A DNA stretch of 64,000 bases, taken from positions 496,001-560,000 of the forward strand of contig CP060755.1 in NCBI GenBank assembly GCA_023205875.1. The letters run 5' to 3'. This stretch comes from Chloropicon primus. Taxonomy: Eukaryota > Chlorophyta > Chloropicophyceae > Chloropicales > Chloropicaceae. Positions 28,968-37,673 of this stretch are shown here, in pieces; positions within the stretch are counted from its first letter, which is position 1, and each line of letters starts with the position of its first letter. The notes under the pieces were generated by a model that saw only the letters and a list, made by a program, of their open reading frames with translations, was not told the DNA's origin and did not search any database. A program made the position numbers and the translations under genes.

Positions 28968-29768
28968 TCAGAGGGCAGCGGGCGTGGTGGAGGGTTCCCT
29001 TTTCCCTTCCCCCTTGGCTTCCATTTGCGACACCTTGAAAGTAATTTTCAGGCCTTTCTTCGCATCTGACCCGGAGCCATTCTCTACCTCGGGCTCTTTT
29101 GCTGTGGTCGGACTCTCCGCAGGTTCCTGTGCATCGCTGGACGCCTGGCCGGCCTCTTGGATTGCTTCGAGGGCGATGCTCACCGCCTCGCTCAGCCCCT
29201 TGGTCCTTTTGGAGACCCGCTCTTGGAAGTCTTCGCACATCCAATGATCGAGCTTATCCCGAGGAAGCCACGAGCACTGGTTGTCGTCACCGAAGAAGAC
29301 CACGAAAAGGTCGGTCTTCTTGTGCCTGATCGCTTTGTGCTCTTCACCCGGCGTGGCGAGCTGCGGTACAAGAGAGAGAGAGAGAGAACAAGTGTCGGTA
29401 GATCAGTATGCGCTGCTTTCCACTGCCAGCGGGGGAATGAGCGACTCGATCCGTCTTACCTGCGCAGGCCACCAAGGGAAAGACGGGATCTTGGCCCACA
29501 CCACCTCTCCAGGGAGAAGCGCCCTCAGCGGAACCCTCTTGGCCTTCTTCTCCCTCTCCTTGTCTTTATTTTCCCCCTTTCGCCTCCTCTTCCTCGCCCG
29601 CCCGAAATCCAGGTCCAGGTCCAGGTCCAGGTCCGCACCGTCGTACACCACCGCCTTCCCCGAGTGAGGCACCCTCTGGTTCACCTCATCGTCAGATATT
29701 GTCGCTTCGCTCGCGGTGCTCGCACTCTCGCTCCCCCCCTCCCTCCCATCTACCCTCGCTTCCTCCAT
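28968..29768 (-). CDS. PWWP-domain chromatin protein
   Basis: Exons 29460-29768 and 28968-29360, 233 aa; intron of 99 bp (GTAAGA...CGCAG) with a GA run near its acceptor. An acidic and basic N-terminal stretch (DLDLDLDLDFGRARKRRRK) precedes the PWWP domain: GEVVWAKIPSFPWWPAQ, across the intron LATPGEEHKAIRHKK, then DLFVVFFGDDNQCSWLP. PWWP domains bind methylated histone H3 tails with DNA. The C-terminal tail is Glu/Pro/Ser-rich. The stop lies 62 bp from that of the RING-like gene. Likely nuclear. Confidence 0.8.
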
Positions 29769-29798
29769 CGCGTTTCGCGTCCTCAAATCCTCACCACT

Positions 29799-29855
29799 GC
29801 TTCGTTTCCTTCGATCGAGGACAATTTCGAAAGAGGAACAGACGATATTTCCGCC
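29799..29855 (-). promoter_or_regulatory. Recurrent promoter element, copy 8 (long form)
   Basis: Plus strand: GCTTCGTTTCCTTCGATCG, then AATTTCGAAAGAGGAACAGAC and TTCCGCC. It starts about 31 bp upstream of the PWWP ATG. Confidence 0.7.
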
Positions 29856-29982
29856 TTCCCGGTCCTCTCCCTTCCCCGACCCTTTCCCCTCCCGATACCG
29901 CAGCGCTCGTCCTCCACGGCACGCACACGCACAAGCCCTCAAAATGACGCGTCTACTTTCTCTCTGCCAATGCCTCACAACC

Positions 29983-30040
29983 GCTTCGTTTCCTTCGAGC
30001 GACGGCTCTTTCGAAAGAGCAAGAGACAACGCTTCCGCTT
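29983..30040 (-). promoter_or_regulatory. Recurrent promoter element, copy 9 (long form)
   Basis: Plus strand: GCTTCGTTTCCTTCGAGCG, then the perfect 16-bp palindrome GCTCTTTCGAAAGAGC (30005-30020), AAGAGAC and CTTCCGC. Exactly 184 bp after copy 8 in the same orientation; about 110 bp upstream of the XRCC3 ATG. No gene in 29769-30151. Confidence 0.75.
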
Positions 30041-30151
30041 GTTCGGTCCTCCACTTCCTCGCTCCCCCTCCCGCCCGCTCAGACGCTTCGTTTCGCGAAC
30101 TCTCTCTCTCTCTCCCTCGCGCGCGATCGCCAAGCTGTCAGTGGAGCGGCG

Positions 30152-31326
30152 ATGGCGGAGGTGAAGCGAGCGAGGGTGGAGGGTCCGAGGGGGACAGGGC
30201 GGGTGGAGGTGGCCAAGGTCGTGAACATGGTGAAGGATTCTTGCGCCAGAAGGATCACAACTGGTTGTCCCATCTTGGACGAAACCCTCTGCGGTGGATT
30301 GAGGACAAATAGTGTGCACGAAGTCGTGGGAGAGAGCAACTGTGGAAAGACACAGTTCTGCCTGCAACTTCTCCTCACAAGTCAGTGGAACGAGGAACAC
30401 GGTACGAGGCATTGTTCGCATCGAGCGGAAGCGATCCAAATCCTTTATCGCTCACACACACGTACTCTCTCTCTTTCTCTTTCTCTCTCTGTTGTGTCTG
30501 TGTTTCATCATCGCCATCGTCGTCGTCGTCATCATCCATCCATCCTCCCAACGAAACGGCCAAAGGTGGACTTGGGTGCAAGAGCTTGTACATCAACACG
30601 GAGGGAAGCGGAGGCATTACGGCGACGAGGTTGCGGGAGTTTGCTGACTTCCACGCCTCCAAGGGGTTCCTCTGCGGGGGAGGGGAGGACGAGGGGGAGG
30701 GTTTGGGTCCTGCCCAAGCCAGTTTGATGAGTATGGACAATATCTTCATAGAAAGGTGCACGACGGATGATCCAAACTCCCTGCTGGAAGTACTGCTTCG
30801 GGCCAAGACTCTCCTGGAGCACCACAACGTGAAGCTGATCGTGATCGACTCCATCGCCAATGCTTTCAAGGGCATGTCGTCCTCCTCCCTTGACGATGGG
30901 GGCGCCCAAAAGCAACAGCACGAAAGCCAGCGACTCACGCAAGTCCTGTACCGGACGATGAACTTGCTCAAGAGGTACGCGTGCGATTACAATGCGTGCG
31001 TGGTGATCACGAACCACGTGGCTGACCACATCGAAAGGGTCTCCGTGCAGAGGGCCACCCAAGCCCTGACGGAGACCTTGTGCACCTCAGGGAGGATCGT
31101 GAGGGCTTCCCTCGGCATGGGTCTTGCCCAGAGCGTGACCTGCCGGTACTTTGTGTCGAGGCTTGAGGGTGTGAGGCTGAACGAGAACGAGTACGACACA
31201 AGCGGGTGCGTCAGGGCTTTCGAGGTGGTGTTCTCCCCGTTCCAAGCGAAGCGGAAGACAAAGTACATCATCAACCAATCTGGTGTGTGGGGTATTCCAG
31301 ACGCCGTGTACGAGACCGGGCAGTGA
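30152..31326 (+). CDS. XRCC3: RAD51 paralogue, XRCC3-like
   Basis: Exons 30152-30401 and 30566-31326, 336 aa. RecA-fold ATPase that supports RAD51 filaments in homologous recombination. Walker A GESNCGKTQ, the family lead-in ITTGCPILDETLCGGL, GGLGCKSLYINTEG, and Walker B VKLIVIDSIANAF. The C-terminal end (YIINQSGVWGIPD) resembles XRCC3 (YTISAEGVRGTPG). There is no N-terminal helix-hairpin-helix, unlike DMC1. The 164-bp intron (GTACGA...AAAG) contains CT and CATCGTCGT runs and splits the Gly codon of HGGLGCK. RAD51C is the main alternative. Confidence 0.8.
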
Positions 31327-31405
31327 GGTCGTCGTCGCCGATGGCACGCCCCTGCGTAGACGAAAAGACTGTACGATTATGCAAATGTGTATGTAATATA
31401 AGTAA

Positions 31406-31411
31406 AATAAA
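31406..31411 (+). terminator. Candidate polyadenylation signal of XRCC3
   Basis: AATAAA 79 bp after the XRCC3 stop, directly abutting the last codon of the convergent dehydrogenase gene, so the two 3' UTRs very likely overlap. Confidence 0.45.
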
Positions 31412-32565
31412 CTAATAACCGCGATGAATATCGACGACGTTGAGGAGGCCCTCGCTTCCTTGCTCCAAGTAGTTGCTCATGTTTTTCACGAACAAGTGAA
31501 TGCTGTTGTCCAACCACCCATCCACTTGGTCAGCGTTGTGCGGGCTGATCAAAACGTTCGGCATCCCCCAGAGCTCCGAATCTTGAGGCAGAGGCTCTGT
31601 CTCGAAGACGTCCAGCCCAGCTCCCATGATCGCCCCGGATTTCAGTGCGCTGCAAAGCGCTCTCTCGTCGACGCACTGCCCTCTGCCAACGTTGATGAAC
31701 ACGGCCGTGCGCTTCATCTTGGACAGGACGCTGGCGTTCACGATGTGCTTCGTGCTGGGAACCAAAGGGGTGGAGCAGACAACGTAGTCGCACTCCTGCA
31801 CCATGAGCTCCAAGTCTGCCGTGCAAAATATCTTGTCCACCGCTTTGTCCCCTCTGGACAACTCAGGGTTCCTCCGCGTGGCCAGGACTCTCATCCCGTA
31901 GGCCTTGGCGAGGACCCCAGTTGCCCGCCCAATGTCGCCAAACCCGATGATCCCCATGGTCTTCCCCGCGAGCTCACCGACTGGAAACTTTTCCCAACGG
32001 GCGCTCGCCTTCTGGTTCAGGAGCCTAGGCGTCTGTAACGCGAAGAACTTGGCGCTGAAGAGAACATACTCGGCCAGGGACCGCGAGTACGTGCCTTTGC
32101 TATTGGTGATCGTGAGGTCTCTGCATGGAGCCGGAACCGACGACGAAGGGTCAGTCAAACACTTGGCGTTGGCACAGGCAACTCGTGTCGTCGTTTGGAG
32201 AGAAGAAGAAGAAAGAAGAAGAAGAACATTTTCTCTTACCTGTCCATGATCTCAGGAATCTTGATGACGTCCAATCCTGCCATGTTCGAGTGAAGCCACT
32301 TGAGCGACGGGAGGGAGTTCTGGGCAAAGACCTCTCGTACCTCTTCCCTCGACACTCCCACACTGTTCAGCAACATGCATTCCACCTCGTCCAAGCTCCC
32401 CTGGGGAAACTTCGTCCCAATGCCCACGACCTCCACATCCTTTGGGAGTTCTTTCAAGTGCCTCAGCTCTGATCGTTCCTTATCGGCCACGACAACGAGC
32501 CTCGCCTTCTGCCTCGTCCCAGACATCGAGAACGACCGCGGCTTCCCCCCTGCCAGAGGAGCCAT
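31412..32565 (-). CDS. D-isomer-specific 2-hydroxyacid dehydrogenase
   Basis: Exons 32240-32565 and 31412-32120, 344 aa; 119-bp intron (GTAAGAG...GCAG) rich in AAG triplets. NAD(P)-dependent oxidoreductase of 2-hydroxyacids. NAD-binding loop MGIIGFGDIGRATG, catalytic Arg in FINVGRGQCVDE, Glu in LDVFETEPLP and His in LISPHNADQ are all there. The residue after the loop (TRRNP at the end of strand 2) has Arg rather than Asp, which favours NADPH. Substrate unknown; glyoxylate or hydroxypyruvate reduction is plausible. No clear targeting leader. Head to head with the hydroxypyruvate reductase gene. Confidence 0.85.
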
Positions 32566-32727
32566 CGCCAATCCTTATCCAAAAACGAAATCCTAGAGAA
32601 ACGTGAGCCATCCACATCGCATCGCTCCGGAGGGACGGAGAGGGAACCGAGGGAAGCGAGAGGTAAGCGAGAGTGGGCGTGTGGGTAGAGGTTGGGGGGG
32701 TTGGGATTGAAGAATTCGTCGTGTTTG

Positions 32728-32763
32728 GGGCTTTCCAACGACCTCTCGCTCGAAGGGAACGAC
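32728..32763 (+). promoter_or_regulatory. Recurrent promoter element, copy 10
   Basis: GGGGCTTTCCAACGACC then TCTCGCTCGAAGGGAACGAC. Located between the divergent dehydrogenase (ATG 32565) and hydroxypyruvate reductase (ATG 32873); the 307-bp gap has no gene. Confidence 0.7.
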
Positions 32764-32872
32764 GAGGTATTGAGGATTTGAGGACTGATCTCTGATGTTG
32801 GTGTGTCTCTCTCTTTGTGATGATGATAGTGAGTGCGTGAGGAGGGCATTCGGGACGAGATCGAGGGCGAGA

Positions 32873-34114
32873 ATGATTGCGGCGATAGCGACGAGGGTGT
32901 GGGCGAGGCAGGCCATGGCCGCGAATGGGTTGGCGAGGCGCGGTCTGTCCACGACGAGCGGCGGTCTCGCTGTGGAGGTTTACAATCCTTCGGGAGAGAA
33001 GAGGGTTGTCGTGACGAAGATGCTTCCGGGAACCCGCTGGCTCGATATTCTGACGAAGAAGCTCGGGGCGAGGGTGGAGGTCCTGACCGACGCGAAGTAC
33101 GCGCCCACGATCGTGCCGAACTCGGCCATCGTGGACCTTATCGGCGACAAGTGCGACGGAGTGCTCGGGCAGCTCACCGAGGACTGGTCCGCGGAAACCT
33201 TCGGAGCCCTGAAGCAGGCCGGTGGCGTCGTCTACAGCAACTACGCCGTCGGGTACAACAACGTCAACGTGGACGACGCGACTGCTGCGAATATCGCGGT
33301 GGGAAACACTCCAGGAGTCCTGACGGAGACCACTGCCGAGATCACCGCCGCACTGACCCTCGCGGCCGCGAGGAGAGTCGTGGAGGCGGATGAGTTCATG
33401 CGGGCCGGAAAGTACCTCGGCTGGCTGCCCGACTTGTTCGTGGGCAAGCTCTTGCAGAGGGGAACCCTCGGGCTCATCGGCGCGGGAAGAATAGGCAGCG
33501 CCTACGCGAAGATGATGGTGGAGGGGCACTACATGGACCTCGTGTACTTTGACAAGTTCCAGAACCAGAAGCTGGAGGACTACATGAAGGGCTACTCTGA
33601 CTTTTTGGAGAGCCAGGGAGAGAAAGGGATCACCTGCACGAGGGTCGACACCGTGGAGGAGGTGTTGTCCGCGTCCGACGTCGTCAGCCTGCACCCGCTT
33701 TTGGACAAGACCACCCACCACCTGATCAACAAGGAGAGGCTTTCTATCATGAAGGACGACGCGATCCTTGTGAACGCCGCCAGGGGCCCAGTGGTGGACG
33801 AGGTCGCCCTCGTCGCCCACCTTCAGGCCAACCCCAACTTCAGGTGCGGCTTGGACGTCTTCGAGGACGAGCCCTTGATGAAGCCTGGCCTCGCGGAGTG
33901 CCCGAACGCCACTATCGTGCCCCACATTGCCTCAGCTTCCCTGTGGACGAGGGGAGGCATGGCCACCCTTGCCGCCCAGAACATTTCCGCCTTCCTCCAA
34001 GGCCAGCCAGGCTACGATTCGCAGGACATGACCCCGTTCGTTGACGGGCCTTTCGACGCCATGCCGGAATCCTGCCCATCCATCGTCAACATGGACAGCA
34101 TCAAGCGCAACTAA
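32873..34114 (+). CDS. HPR1: NADH-dependent hydroxypyruvate reductase, plant/green-algal type
   Basis: Intronless, 413 aa. Reduces hydroxypyruvate to glycerate in photorespiration. Sequence follows plant HPR1: VEVYNPSGEKRVVVTKMLPG, GQLTEDWS, SNYAVGYNNVNVDDAT, TAEITAALTLAAARRVVEAD, LGLIGAGRIGSAYAKMMVEG. Catalytic Arg (NAARGPVVDE), Glu (DVFEDEP) and His (VPHIASAS) are present. The N-terminal leader (MIAAIATRVWARQAMAANG, then LARRGLSTTS) looks mitochondrial, and the C terminus IKRN is not a peroxisomal PTS1. A longer start at 32795 is also an ATG and would add 26 residues; I prefer 32873 because the leader is then typical. Mitochondrial photorespiration is known in chlorophytes such as Chlamydomonas. 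Confidence 0.92.
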   Translation: MIAAIATRVWARQAMAANGLARRGLSTTSGGLAVEVYNPSGEKRVVVTKMLPGTRWLDILTKKLGARVEVLTDAKYAPTIVPNSAIVDLIGDKCDGVLGQLTEDWSAETFGALKQAGGVVYSNYAVGYNNVNVDDATAANIAVGNTPGVLTETTAEITAALTLAAARRVVEADEFMRAGKYLGWLPDLFVGKLLQRGTLGLIGAGRIGSAYAKMMVEGHYMDLVYFDKFQNQKLEDYMKGYSDFLESQGEKGITCTRVDTVEEVLSASDVVSLHPLLDKTTHHLINKERLSIMKDDAILVNAARGPVVDEVALVAHLQANPNFRCGLDVFEDEPLMKPGLAECPNATIVPHIASASLWTRGGMATLAAQNISAFLQGQPGYDSQDMTPFVDGPFDAMPESCPSIVNMDSIKRN

Positions 34115-34166
34115 AGATAGGTGCGGATGGTGTTCAACCCAGCTAAGCTAACCTCAGCTCTAGAGC

Positions 34167-34172
34167 AATAAA
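34167..34172 (+). terminator. Candidate polyadenylation signal of HPR1
   Basis: AATAAA 53 bp after the HPR1 stop, 116 bp before the next ATG. Confidence 0.5.
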
Positions 34173-34287
34173 AAACATTCTTCTCCACACCCCTGCCCCA
34201 TCACCATCACCTCGCCAAGGCCTTCACTCCTCCATTGGCTCTCCTCCGCCATAATCTCTCTCTGGTGGCTGCAGAGCGACGACGACG

Positions 34288-35223
34288 ATGGCGGAGGACG
34301 AGAGCGAGAGGGCGACAGACAGGCGCGTGCGTGCGGCGGAGATCCTTGTGAAGACGGGGAACCTCATGAGCGGTGAGTGCGGACAAGGCTCCCCCTCGAC
34401 GTCGGCGTCCGCCTGCCCGAACGCTCAAGGAGACCAGAACTCGGCGAACAATATGCCAAAGATACAAAACGAGAGTACGAAGGCGTCGTTGTCGAGCCAC
34501 CGGCAGGTTTCCACGATACCCATCGGTCCGACGGACTTGCCCAACCACCAGGTGAGTGACTTGAACAGCTTGGAAAGAGTTGCCTTCATTCCTTTGCCAA
34601 GGGACTCTTCCGTCTTCGTCTTCTTCCCTGAAACATATTGATGAGTTGGACTCACACACACACGAACGAACGAATGCTCTCGGTCTTGGTCTGAACGACA
34701 GGAAAAGGACGCCAAGCGATGGACGTACCCTTCGCCTCAGATGTTCTTCAACGCCATGAAGAGGAAGGGGTGGAAGCCCAAGGAGGAAGACATGGAGGTT
34801 GTTGTTGCGATCCACAACACCGTGAACGAGCGTGTCTGGGAGCACATACTCCACTGGGAAGAGCTTCACAAGAGCGAGTGCTGTGAGCCCCAGTTGTCTC
34901 GATTTGAGGGCAGGCCAAAAGACTACAGCCCCAGGGCAAGGATGCTGAATTGGCTCGGGTACAAGCTCCCGTTCGATAGGCATGACTGGGTCGTTGATCG
35001 TTGTGGGGAGAAGGTTCGTTATGTGATTGACTTTTATAACGCGCCCCCCTCGGGACCAGAGCCCGTGGCGATGCACTTGGACGTGAGGCCAGCGCTAGAC
35101 AGCTTTGGGGCGTGCTACGATCGATTTAGGATGTTCGCGTACCAGGCTTTGGGGCTTGCTGGCTCCAGCGCGGCACAAGACTCCAGCGGCGGGGGACTCA
35201 AGGAGCAGCAGCAGAACCAGTGA
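34288..35223 (+). CDS. HCCS: Holocytochrome c synthase (cytochrome c heme lyase)
   Basis: Exons 34288-34551 and 34702-35223, 261 aa; 150-bp intron (GTGAGT...GACAG). Attaches heme to apocytochrome c in the mitochondrial intermembrane space. One CP heme-regulatory-type motif in the N terminus (SACPNAQG), then the family core: RWTYPSPQMFFNAMKRKGW, MEVVVAIHNTVNERVWEHIL, FEGRPKDYSPRARMLNWLG, PFDRHDWVVDRCG and VRYVIDFYNAPPSG followed by the conserved LDVRPALDSF. The tail is Gln-rich. No cleavable leader is obvious, as usual in this family. Confidence 0.93.
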
Positions 35224-35566
35224 CAATGCTGGGCGACGCGCTACAAATGAAAGAGAAGAAATCACGGTGAGTGGCGTTCCCGTCGTCTCCTTTCATTCCT
35301 CTCGTAGTTGGCAATGATGGTCGGCGGCTTGAACGACGCCGACCCCCCAAAAAACTTGATCTTATCATAAGCTTGGTTTTGCTCGCTGTAGCCATTAACT
35401 TGGCGTTCCAGCTCGTAGCGGAACAACGTGTTGACGCATGATATGAGCCAACAAATCCGAGAGGAAGCTTTCGAGAAGCTTGCTGGAACCAAGAACTGAC
35501 GCGGGACTGGGACTTTCTTCTCTTATACTACAATACAACAACAGCGAGGGCGCGCCATTCTTTTAG
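35224..35566. other. Convergent intergenic region with a protein-like minus-strand ORF
   Basis: On the minus strand, 35262-35492 reads without stops as ISCVNTLFRYELERQVNG, then YSEQNQAYDKIKFFGGSA and SFKPPTIIANYERNERRR. Composition is unlike the nearby frame shadows, but it has no ATG of its own. It could be an exon of a small spliced gene (a TTTCATTTGTAG acceptor-like site follows at about 35243) or chance. No known family recognised. Confidence 0.25.
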
Positions 35567-37027
35567 TTACATGTTTAGCTTTCCGTCTAGGTGGTGGACC
35601 GCTGCTGTGATGGAGCCCTCTGCGACGCTGGAGGCGTTGAACTCTTGCACCATGGCGTCAAGAGCCTTATTATTTGTTTCGAGCGTGAGCTTAGCGGCAC
35701 TCTGAGGCCAGTCACAAGGCATAACCAATTCAATAGCAGTCTCACCGTTGTAGACTTTCTTGAAACCCACGTCTTGCTTGTCGGACACGGATACCGGCCA
35801 GCGAACTTCAACATTCAGCGCATCAGCGTCCAAGCTCTTGATGTACGCCTCCCTGACCTTGAAGCTGGCTATTCTCGCGTTGATGGCGTGGACGAACGCC
35901 GGGATGTAGTCCGTGCCCTTGAAATTCTCGAGCAAGTCCTGGCAAGGAACGTCGTTTGGGGTCATTCTCATGGCCGAAATCACCTGGTCCGCGCTGCTGA
36001 TGCCCACGCACACCTCGTGCTCCACGGTCTCCAGCTCGCCCTCCAGGTACTCGCAGCCCTCGAACTTCGCGGCCGCGAAGGCGGCGGCGTCTGGCTCCGT
36101 CCTGACGCTGATGTGCAGCTCAGAGTCGCTCACGTCCAGAATCCTCAGTCCGGAGACTTTGCCGATGACCTCGATCGTCGACTGCAGCCACTCCTTGTGC
36201 TCCTGCAGCCTCCTCTCCTCCAGGTCCTCGATGTCCGACTTCGTTTCAGCGGACTCGTACTCTCTCAGCTTGGATCTGACGGCGTTCATCCTCTCCTCGA
36301 GGGCCTCGACCTCGGCTTCCATCTCCTGCACGTCCGACTCTTGCCTGGCTTTCCTTTGCTCCTTCTCCGCCTCCGCCGACTTTGCCTCCGCGATGGACTG
36401 CCTCAGCTTCTCCTTGGGGAGCTTGGCGTTGTTGGAGTACTTGGTGTAGGTCTCGAAGGCTTCGTCGTACGCAGTCATGGACGCGTTCAGCTTCTCCAAG
36501 ACCGCCCCGAGCTCGGCCTTGAGCCTGGCGAAGTCTTTGTACTCCTCGCACAAGACTTCAAGGGTGCCCCTGATCTCGTCGGCGACCTCCTCCTTGCGCT
36601 TCTTGCTCTTCCGGAGCTCCTCCGCGGACTGCGAGGTGGCGGACTGGGCCTGCGTCAGGAGCGAGGACTCCGTGCCGTCCGGCCTCCCAGCCATGAGAGC
36701 GTCGATGAACGCCTCCTTCGTGTCGAGGCTCACGTAGCTTCCCTTCAGGCTCCTGAACTGGTCCCTCATGCTTCGCAGCGCGCCCTCTCCCGTCCCGCTC
36801 GCCGCCGCGTTCGCCGCGCACTTCCTTATCTGCTCGAACCTCTCCTCCGTTATCTCCACAATCTTCGCGTACGCCTGCTGAAAGCTCTCGTGCGACGGGT
36901 TCTCCCTCACGTTCTCCAGCTCAGTCTTGAGCGCCTCGGAGGCCTTCTGCACCGGAATCATCTCCATCGGCCCGCCGTCCTCTCCCGTGAAGTCAAGCTG
37001 CTTCACCACCGCCACCTCCGTCCCCAT
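35567..37027 (-). CDS. Long coiled-coil protein with C-terminal globular domain, unrecognised
   Basis: Intronless, 486 aa from the ATG at 37027. Residues 20-290 are rich in Glu, Lys, Arg and Ala with heptad spacing (LKTELENVREN, KLPKEKLRQSIAEAKSAEAE, DVQEMEAEVEALEERMNAVR), a long coiled coil. The final 180 residues are mixed strands and helices (GLRILDVSDSELHISVRTE, DVGFKKVYNGETAIELVMP, VHHLDGKL) that could be one or two RWD-type folds. Coiled coil followed by RWD is common in kinetochore subunits (SPC24/25, KNL1, CENP-O/P), so a kinetochore role is a hypothesis only. It shares a 646-bp divergent promoter with DMC1. Confidence 0.55.
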   Translation of the reverse strand: MGTEVAVVKQLDFTGEDGGPMEMIPVQKASEALKTELENVRENPSHESFQQAYAKIVEITEERFEQIRKCAANAAASGTGEGALRSMRDQFRSLKGSYVSLDTKEAFIDALMAGRPDGTESSLLTQAQSATSQSAEELRKSKKRKEEVADEIRGTLEVLCEEYKDFARLKAELGAVLEKLNASMTAYDEAFETYTKYSNNAKLPKEKLRQSIAEAKSAEAEKEQRKARQESDVQEMEAEVEALEERMNAVRSKLREYESAETKSDIEDLEERRLQEHKEWLQSTIEVIGKVSGLRILDVSDSELHISVRTEPDAAAFAAAKFEGCEYLEGELETVEHEVCVGISSADQVISAMRMTPNDVPCQDLLENFKGTDYIPAFVHAINARIASFKVREAYIKSLDADALNVEVRWPVSVSDKQDVGFKKVYNGETAIELVMPCDWPQSAAKLTLETNNKALDAMVQEFNASSVAEGSITAAVHHLDGKLNM

Positions 37028-37253
37028 CCTCAAGTTCAAGTCAAAAAAAACACAACACAAAAAACACTCTCTCCTCTCCCTTTCCTTCGTTCCGCAAAGA
37101 AGAGAAAAGAAAAGAAAAGACGAATGCCGTCGACGAAGCTTCTTCTGGTGACACTCTTGTCGAAAGACGCCGCCTCCACAACACCCTCGTGCTCTCGTCA
37201 GTACCGCGCTCTCTCGTCGTCGCTCGCCTCGGGCGCCGTGGTTTCGTCCTTCT

Positions 37254-37292
37254 GTCTCTCAGGAGTTTTGAAGATGGTTCTTTCGAACGGCC
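37254..37292 (+). promoter_or_regulatory. Degenerate recurrent promoter element, copy 11
   Basis: GTCTCTCAGGAGTTTTGAAG then GGTTCTTTCGAACGGCC. The spacing between GTCTC and CTTTCGAA is longer than in other copies. It sits in the coiled-coil/DMC1 divergent region (37028-37673), which otherwise holds GATC-rich repeats at 37484-37520 and 37588-37624. Confidence 0.4.
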
Positions 37293-37673
37293 ATTCTGCG
37301 AACGACGTTATTTTACACTGATCGCACGACACCGTTGGGAGAGAGTAGAGTAGAAAGTGCCTTCTTCAAGGAAGGTGTTGTCTTTGGGTGTAAACGCGGG
37401 GAAGATGAGCTGAGCCCGGAGGAGAGAGAGGGAGGGAGGGAGAAGGGAAGGGGCGATCGGCGACGGTACGGTGGAGGTGGAGTGATCGTGATCGTGATCG
37501 ACGGAGCGGAGTGATCGACGGAAAGGGGATCGGTGCGATCGGTGTGAGGAATTTTGCGCCCAAGGGAGTGTGCGTGGTGGGAGTGAAACGAAACGATCGC
37601 GATCGCGATCGATATCGGTATCGGCAGGAGAGAGAGAGCGGACGTTACGCGGAGGAAGGAAGGAGAGGGAGAG

